A stretch of 7,536 nucleotides of DNA from assembly GCA_025061865.1 (NCBI GenBank), contig JANXAA010000100.1, positions 1 through 7,536 of the forward strand. Reading direction: 5' to 3'. Under the pieces are notes generated by a model. The model saw only the letters and a list, made by a program, of their open reading frames with translations. It had not been told where the DNA came from and did no database searches. The DNA is from Acidobacteriota bacterium. GTDB lineage: Bacteria; Acidobacteriota; HRBIN11. The translations under genes and the position numbers were made by a program. Positions 4,880 to 7,536 of this stretch are shown piece after piece (position 1 is the stretch's first letter; each line of letters opens with the position of its first letter).

Positions 4880-6466
4880 ATGAAGCGTTTGCGGTGGAGA
4901 CTCATCCTGATTCTCGCCGTGGCAGCCCTTGGCGTGTGGGGCATTTGGCCGCTCCAGGAAAAAATCCGTCTCGGCCTGGACCTGAAGGGCGGGATGCACC
5001 TCGTCCTTCAAGTTCACATGGAAGACGCCCTGCGGGCCCAGCGGGACCACGACCTGAACGGCGTGCGGGCTTGGCTTCAGGACAAGGGCTGGCTGACGTG
5101 GTTTCAGTTCGATACGCCGGCCTTGGACCGCATCGTGATTCGGGCCGCCCAACCCCCGGACCTTCAGCAGTTCCAACGAGCCTTTACCGACCTGGGTGAC
5201 TATCTGGAGCGAAACTACTCCACGGCCTACATCGTGGACGTGCGGTCCGACGGCATCACGCTCCAGATGCGGCCGGAATTGGTCACGGACGTCAAGCGCC
5301 GGACGTCCGAGCAAGCTGTCCTGACGATCCGGCGGCGGGTCGACGAATACGGCCTGGCGGAGGTCGTCGTGGCGCCCCAGGGTGCTACGGGGGAGCGGAT
5401 CCTCGTCCAGCTCCCCGGTGTCGAGGACCCGAATCAGGTGAAGGCCCTTATCCGGGAGACGTCCTTTCTGGAGTTTCGTCTCGTTTTGGACTTTGCTGCT
5501 ACCCAGGACGAGCTGACCCAGCGGTACCAAGGCCGTCTCCCGGAAGGGACGGAAATTCTACCGGGTTGGATCGAGCGGGACGGCGAGGACGGTCGGTCGG
5601 CCGACACGGGGTTTTACTTGGTCCGGAAGGAGGCCGTCATCACGGGCCAGGACCTCGAATACGCTTATCGGTGTGCGGACCAGGTCGGCTTACCGGCTGT
5701 CTGCTTCCGGCTGAGCCGCCGAGGCGGGGAGCGCTTTTACAACTTCACGGGCCAGCACATCGGGGACCCCCTGGGGATCATCTTAGACGGGCGGGTCATC
5801 ACGGCCCCTCGCATCCAGGCCCAGATCCGGGACGAGGGCCAGATCACGGGCCGCTTCACCCAGCAGGAGGCGGAGCGCCTGGCGATCCAGCTTCGGTCCG
5901 GAGCTCTGCCGGCGGCGATGACGATCCTGGAGGAACGCCAGATCGGACCGGCTCTCGGGCGGGACAGCATCCGCAAGGGGGCCTTGTCGTCCCTCATCGG
6001 AGCGACCATCGTGATGCTCTTTATGCTGTTTTATTACAAGGGAGCAGGGGTCAACGCCAACCTGGCCTTAGTCCTAAATCTTCTGATCATCCTGGCCTGC
6101 TTGGCCTACTTTAAGGCCACGCTGACGCTCCCGGGCATCGCCGGGGTCGCCCTGACCATCGGGATGGCCGTCGACGCTAACGTCTTGATTTTTGAACGCA
6201 TCAAGGAGGAGCTCCGGGTCGGCAAAACGGTCCGGACGGCCGTGGATCTGGGCTTCCACCGGGCCTGGAGTGCTATCTTTGACTCCAACATGACGACGAT
6301 CCTAGCGGCCCTCGCCCTGTACATCTGGGGCACCGGTCCCGTTCAAGGGTTTGCCATTACGTTATCCATCGGCTTGCTGGCGAACCTGTTTACGGCTGTC
6401 TTCGTGTCCCGAACGATCTTTGAGCTCGTCTTAGGAGAACGGCCCGTCGAGCGGTTGAGTATCTAA
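4880..6466 (+). CDS. secD: Protein translocase subunit SecD
   Basis: SecD pairs with SecF in the inner membrane and uses the proton-motive force to pull exported proteins through SecYEG. Seen: 528 residues with a first transmembrane helix (7-23); the LGLDLKGGMHLVLQV motif (31-45); a split periplasmic P1 domain containing RRRVDEYGLAEVVV (151-164), ILDGRVITAPRI (301-312) and GRFTQQEAERLAIQLRSGALPA (324-345); then EERQIGPALG (351-360) and five C-terminal helices (about 368-386, 393-411, 417-437, 468-484, 490-512). The motif GMAVDANVLIFERIKEEL (428-445) carries D432, the acidic residue equivalent to that implicated in proton conduction. The length is typical of SecD not fused to SecF. No good Shine-Dalgarno precedes the ATG at 4880 (only GAG 10 nt upstream), unlike its neighbours, yet the membrane helix begins at once, so the start is probably right. 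Confidence 0.97.
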   Translation: MKRLRWRLILILAVAALGVWGIWPLQEKIRLGLDLKGGMHLVLQVHMEDALRAQRDHDLNGVRAWLQDKGWLTWFQFDTPALDRIVIRAAQPPDLQQFQRAFTDLGDYLERNYSTAYIVDVRSDGITLQMRPELVTDVKRRTSEQAVLTIRRRVDEYGLAEVVVAPQGATGERILVQLPGVEDPNQVKALIRETSFLEFRLVLDFAATQDELTQRYQGRLPEGTEILPGWIERDGEDGRSADTGFYLVRKEAVITGQDLEYAYRCADQVGLPAVCFRLSRRGGERFYNFTGQHIGDPLGIILDGRVITAPRIQAQIRDEGQITGRFTQQEAERLAIQLRSGALPAAMTILEERQIGPALGRDSIRKGALSSLIGATIVMLFMLFYYKGAGVNANLALVLNLLIILACLAYFKATLTLPGIAGVALTIGMAVDANVLIFERIKEELRVGKTVRTAVDLGFHRAWSAIFDSNMTTILAALALYIWGTGPVQGFAITLSIGLLANLFTAVFVSRTIFELVLGERPVERLSI

Positions 6467-6468
6467 CC

Positions 6469-6534
6469 GGGTCCTTAGGTCTTCGGGTGCCCCGTCTGGG
6501 TCGCCCGCTCCCCGCGACTCGACGCCTAGGACCC
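6469..6534 (+). promoter_or_regulatory. Putative three-way-junction RNA in the secD-secF spacer
   Basis: An outer stem is formed by GGGTCCT(T)AGG (6469-6479, one bulged T) and CCTAGGACCC (6525-6534). Inside are two hairpins: CGGG/CCCG with a 3-nt loop (6484-6494), and GGGTCGC/GCGACTC with one G:U and a 9-nt loop (6498-6520). The element fills almost the whole spacer and ends 5 nt before the secF Shine-Dalgarno sequence. It could set secF translation, stabilise the mRNA or be a decayed repeat; the fold is by eye only. Confidence 0.45.
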
Positions 6535-6539
6535 TTGCT

Positions 6540-6544
6540 GAGGG
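6540..6544 (+). promoter_or_regulatory. secF: Ribosome binding site deciding the secF start
   Basis: GAGGG ends 6 nt before the ATG at 6551. The alternative in-frame ATG at 6545 would directly abut it and could not use it, so 6551 is preferred. Confidence 0.65.
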
Positions 6545-6550
6545 ATGCCC

Positions 6551-7536
6551 ATGAGTGAGCGATACGAGCGGACGCCCTTTCGTATCGACTTCATGAAGTA
6601 CCGGCCCTTCTTCCTCTTCGTGTCTCTGAGCTTAATGGCAGTGAGCGCCGTCTCGCTGGGGACGCGGGGCCTGCGGCGGAGCATCGACTTTACAGGGGGC
6701 CTCCTCCTCCGGGTCCACTTCGCCGAGCCCGTCTCCGTCGGACAGGTCCGCGCGGCGATGGAACGTATCGGTTTAGGGGACAGTACGATTCAGGAATATG
6801 GGTCACCCCGGGACATCCTCATCCGGATCGCCCAAGAGCGAACGGAAGCCCTCGCTCGAGCCCGGGGTGTCCAGGGCGAGCTCTCCATAGAGGTCATGCT
6901 GGAACGGCTGATTCCGGAAATCCAAAGCACCCTGTACCGCACGTTCGCCCCCGGCCTTCCGGTAGATAAACCCGACTTCAACAACACGGACGTCGTCCGG
7001 CTGACCCGCTTTTTGACCGAGCGGGACCCCCTGAGCCTTCAGAAGGAGCCGTCCGACGTGCGGGAGGCCCGGTACGCTGACATCGCCCGCCGCATCTATG
7101 AAGTCCGGATGCGACCTGACTTGGGCGGCGTCCTGCGGGATTGGAAAGATTTATTCGATCGCGTCCCCCTGGAGCCTCCTGTCCGGGCGCTTTTACAGGA
7201 CCACTTCGTCCTCGGCCCCTTTACGGTCCTCTCCATCGAGTCCGTCGGGCCGCAGATCGGCAAGGAACTGATCGGTAAGACCCAGACGGCGGTCATCGTG
7301 GCGATGAGCCTAATGCTGATATACATTTGGTTCCGCTTTGACCTCGTATTTGGGGTCATGGCCCTGGCGTGTTTGGTCCATGACGTCCTCATCACGCTGG
7401 GGGCCCTATCCCTCACGGGTCGGGAGATCTCGCTGACGGTCGTGGCGGCCCTCCTGACCATCGTGGGGTACGACGTCAACGACACGATCGTCATCTACGA
7501 CCGCATTCGGGAAAACAAGGGTTTAAGAAAATATGC
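6551..7536 (+). CDS. secF: Protein translocase subunit SecF (3' end cut by window)
   Basis: The first 328 codons of SecF, partner of SecD in the proton-driven export complex. Seen: a cytoplasmic start, helix 1 (about 17-38), SIDFTGGLLLRV (44-55) opening the periplasmic P4 domain, ESVGPQIGKELIGK (230-243), helices at about 244-261, 265-285 and 291-310, and the signature GYDVNDTIVIYDRIREN (306-322) with D311, the conserved acidic residue of that motif. The frame is open at base 7536, so the last two helices and the conserved Arg are missing from view. Unusual: about 130 residues separate IRIAQE (91-96) from the VGPQ motif where compact SecF proteins have about 30, so P4 carries a mainly helical insertion of roughly 100 residues. 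Flanking motifs are intact and in frame, arguing against an assembly error. It lies 84 nt after secD in the same operon. Confidence 0.96.
   Translation, partial: MSERYERTPFRIDFMKYRPFFLFVSLSLMAVSAVSLGTRGLRRSIDFTGGLLLRVHFAEPVSVGQVRAAMERIGLGDSTIQEYGSPRDILIRIAQERTEALARARGVQGELSIEVMLERLIPEIQSTLYRTFAPGLPVDKPDFNNTDVVRLTRFLTERDPLSLQKEPSDVREARYADIARRIYEVRMRPDLGGVLRDWKDLFDRVPLEPPVRALLQDHFVLGPFTVLSIESVGPQIGKELIGKTQTAVIVAMSLMLIYIWFRFDLVFGVMALACLVHDVLITLGALSLTGREISLTVVAALLTIVGYDVNDTIVIYDRIRENKGLRKY

Noticed and set aside
4863..4883. Six-codon frame whose TGA overlaps the secD ATG
   Set aside because: It could couple translation, but it has no ribosome site and is too short to support from sequence alone.

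Overview
The window is GC-rich, densely packed bacterial chromosome made of housekeeping genes. I see no mobile element, CRISPR array, rRNA or phage gene. A family-4 iron-sulfur uracil-DNA glycosylase, strong GGAGG-type ribosome sites, and a SecF with a long insertion in its first periplasmic domain suggest a deep-branching, perhaps thermophilic, Gram-negative-type lineage. From memory of similar SecF proteins I lean to an Acidobacteriota-like organism. This is inference, not an assignment.

Layout. (1) 1-398, minus: the N-terminal third of an aldehyde dehydrogenase that runs off the left edge. (2) 399-596: a divergent promoter region with a perfect 9-bp tandem repeat over the TATAAT of the dehydrogenase. 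(3) 597-1247, plus: family-4 uracil-DNA glycosylase. (4) 1308-1383, plus: tRNA-Ala(CGC) with its own promoter and the G3:U70 alanine identity pair, followed 23 nt later by an unrecognised small helical protein (1407-1676). (5) 1697-1741: a hairpin and a 14-bp palindrome where convergent transcription units meet. (6) 1776-4018, minus: carA, then a membrane-anchored cupin protein, then an MTH1187-family (thiamine-binding-like) protein, probably one transcript read carA first. (7) 4019-4417: a long spacer between divergent carA and yajC holding hairpins, a C-tract cluster and a very good yajC promoter. (8) 4418-7536, plus: yajC-secD-secF, the accessory Sec translocon operon; secF is cut by the right edge.

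How the genes work together. YajC, SecD and SecF form the proton-motive-force-driven complex that helps SecYEG complete protein export. CarA is the glutaminase subunit of carbamoyl-phosphate synthetase (arginine and pyrimidine synthesis); carB is not in the window. The glycosylase starts repair of deaminated cytosine. The cupin and MTH1187-family proteins have no firm role here.

The least explained material is non-coding. The yajC-secD spacer has 14-nt (7-nt) periodicity and a foldback. The secD-secF spacer can fold as a three-way junction ending just before the secF ribosome site. The left halves of these two spacers resemble each other, so they may belong to one intergenic repeat family or be related leader structures. 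No novel defence or metabolic system is evident from the protein content.
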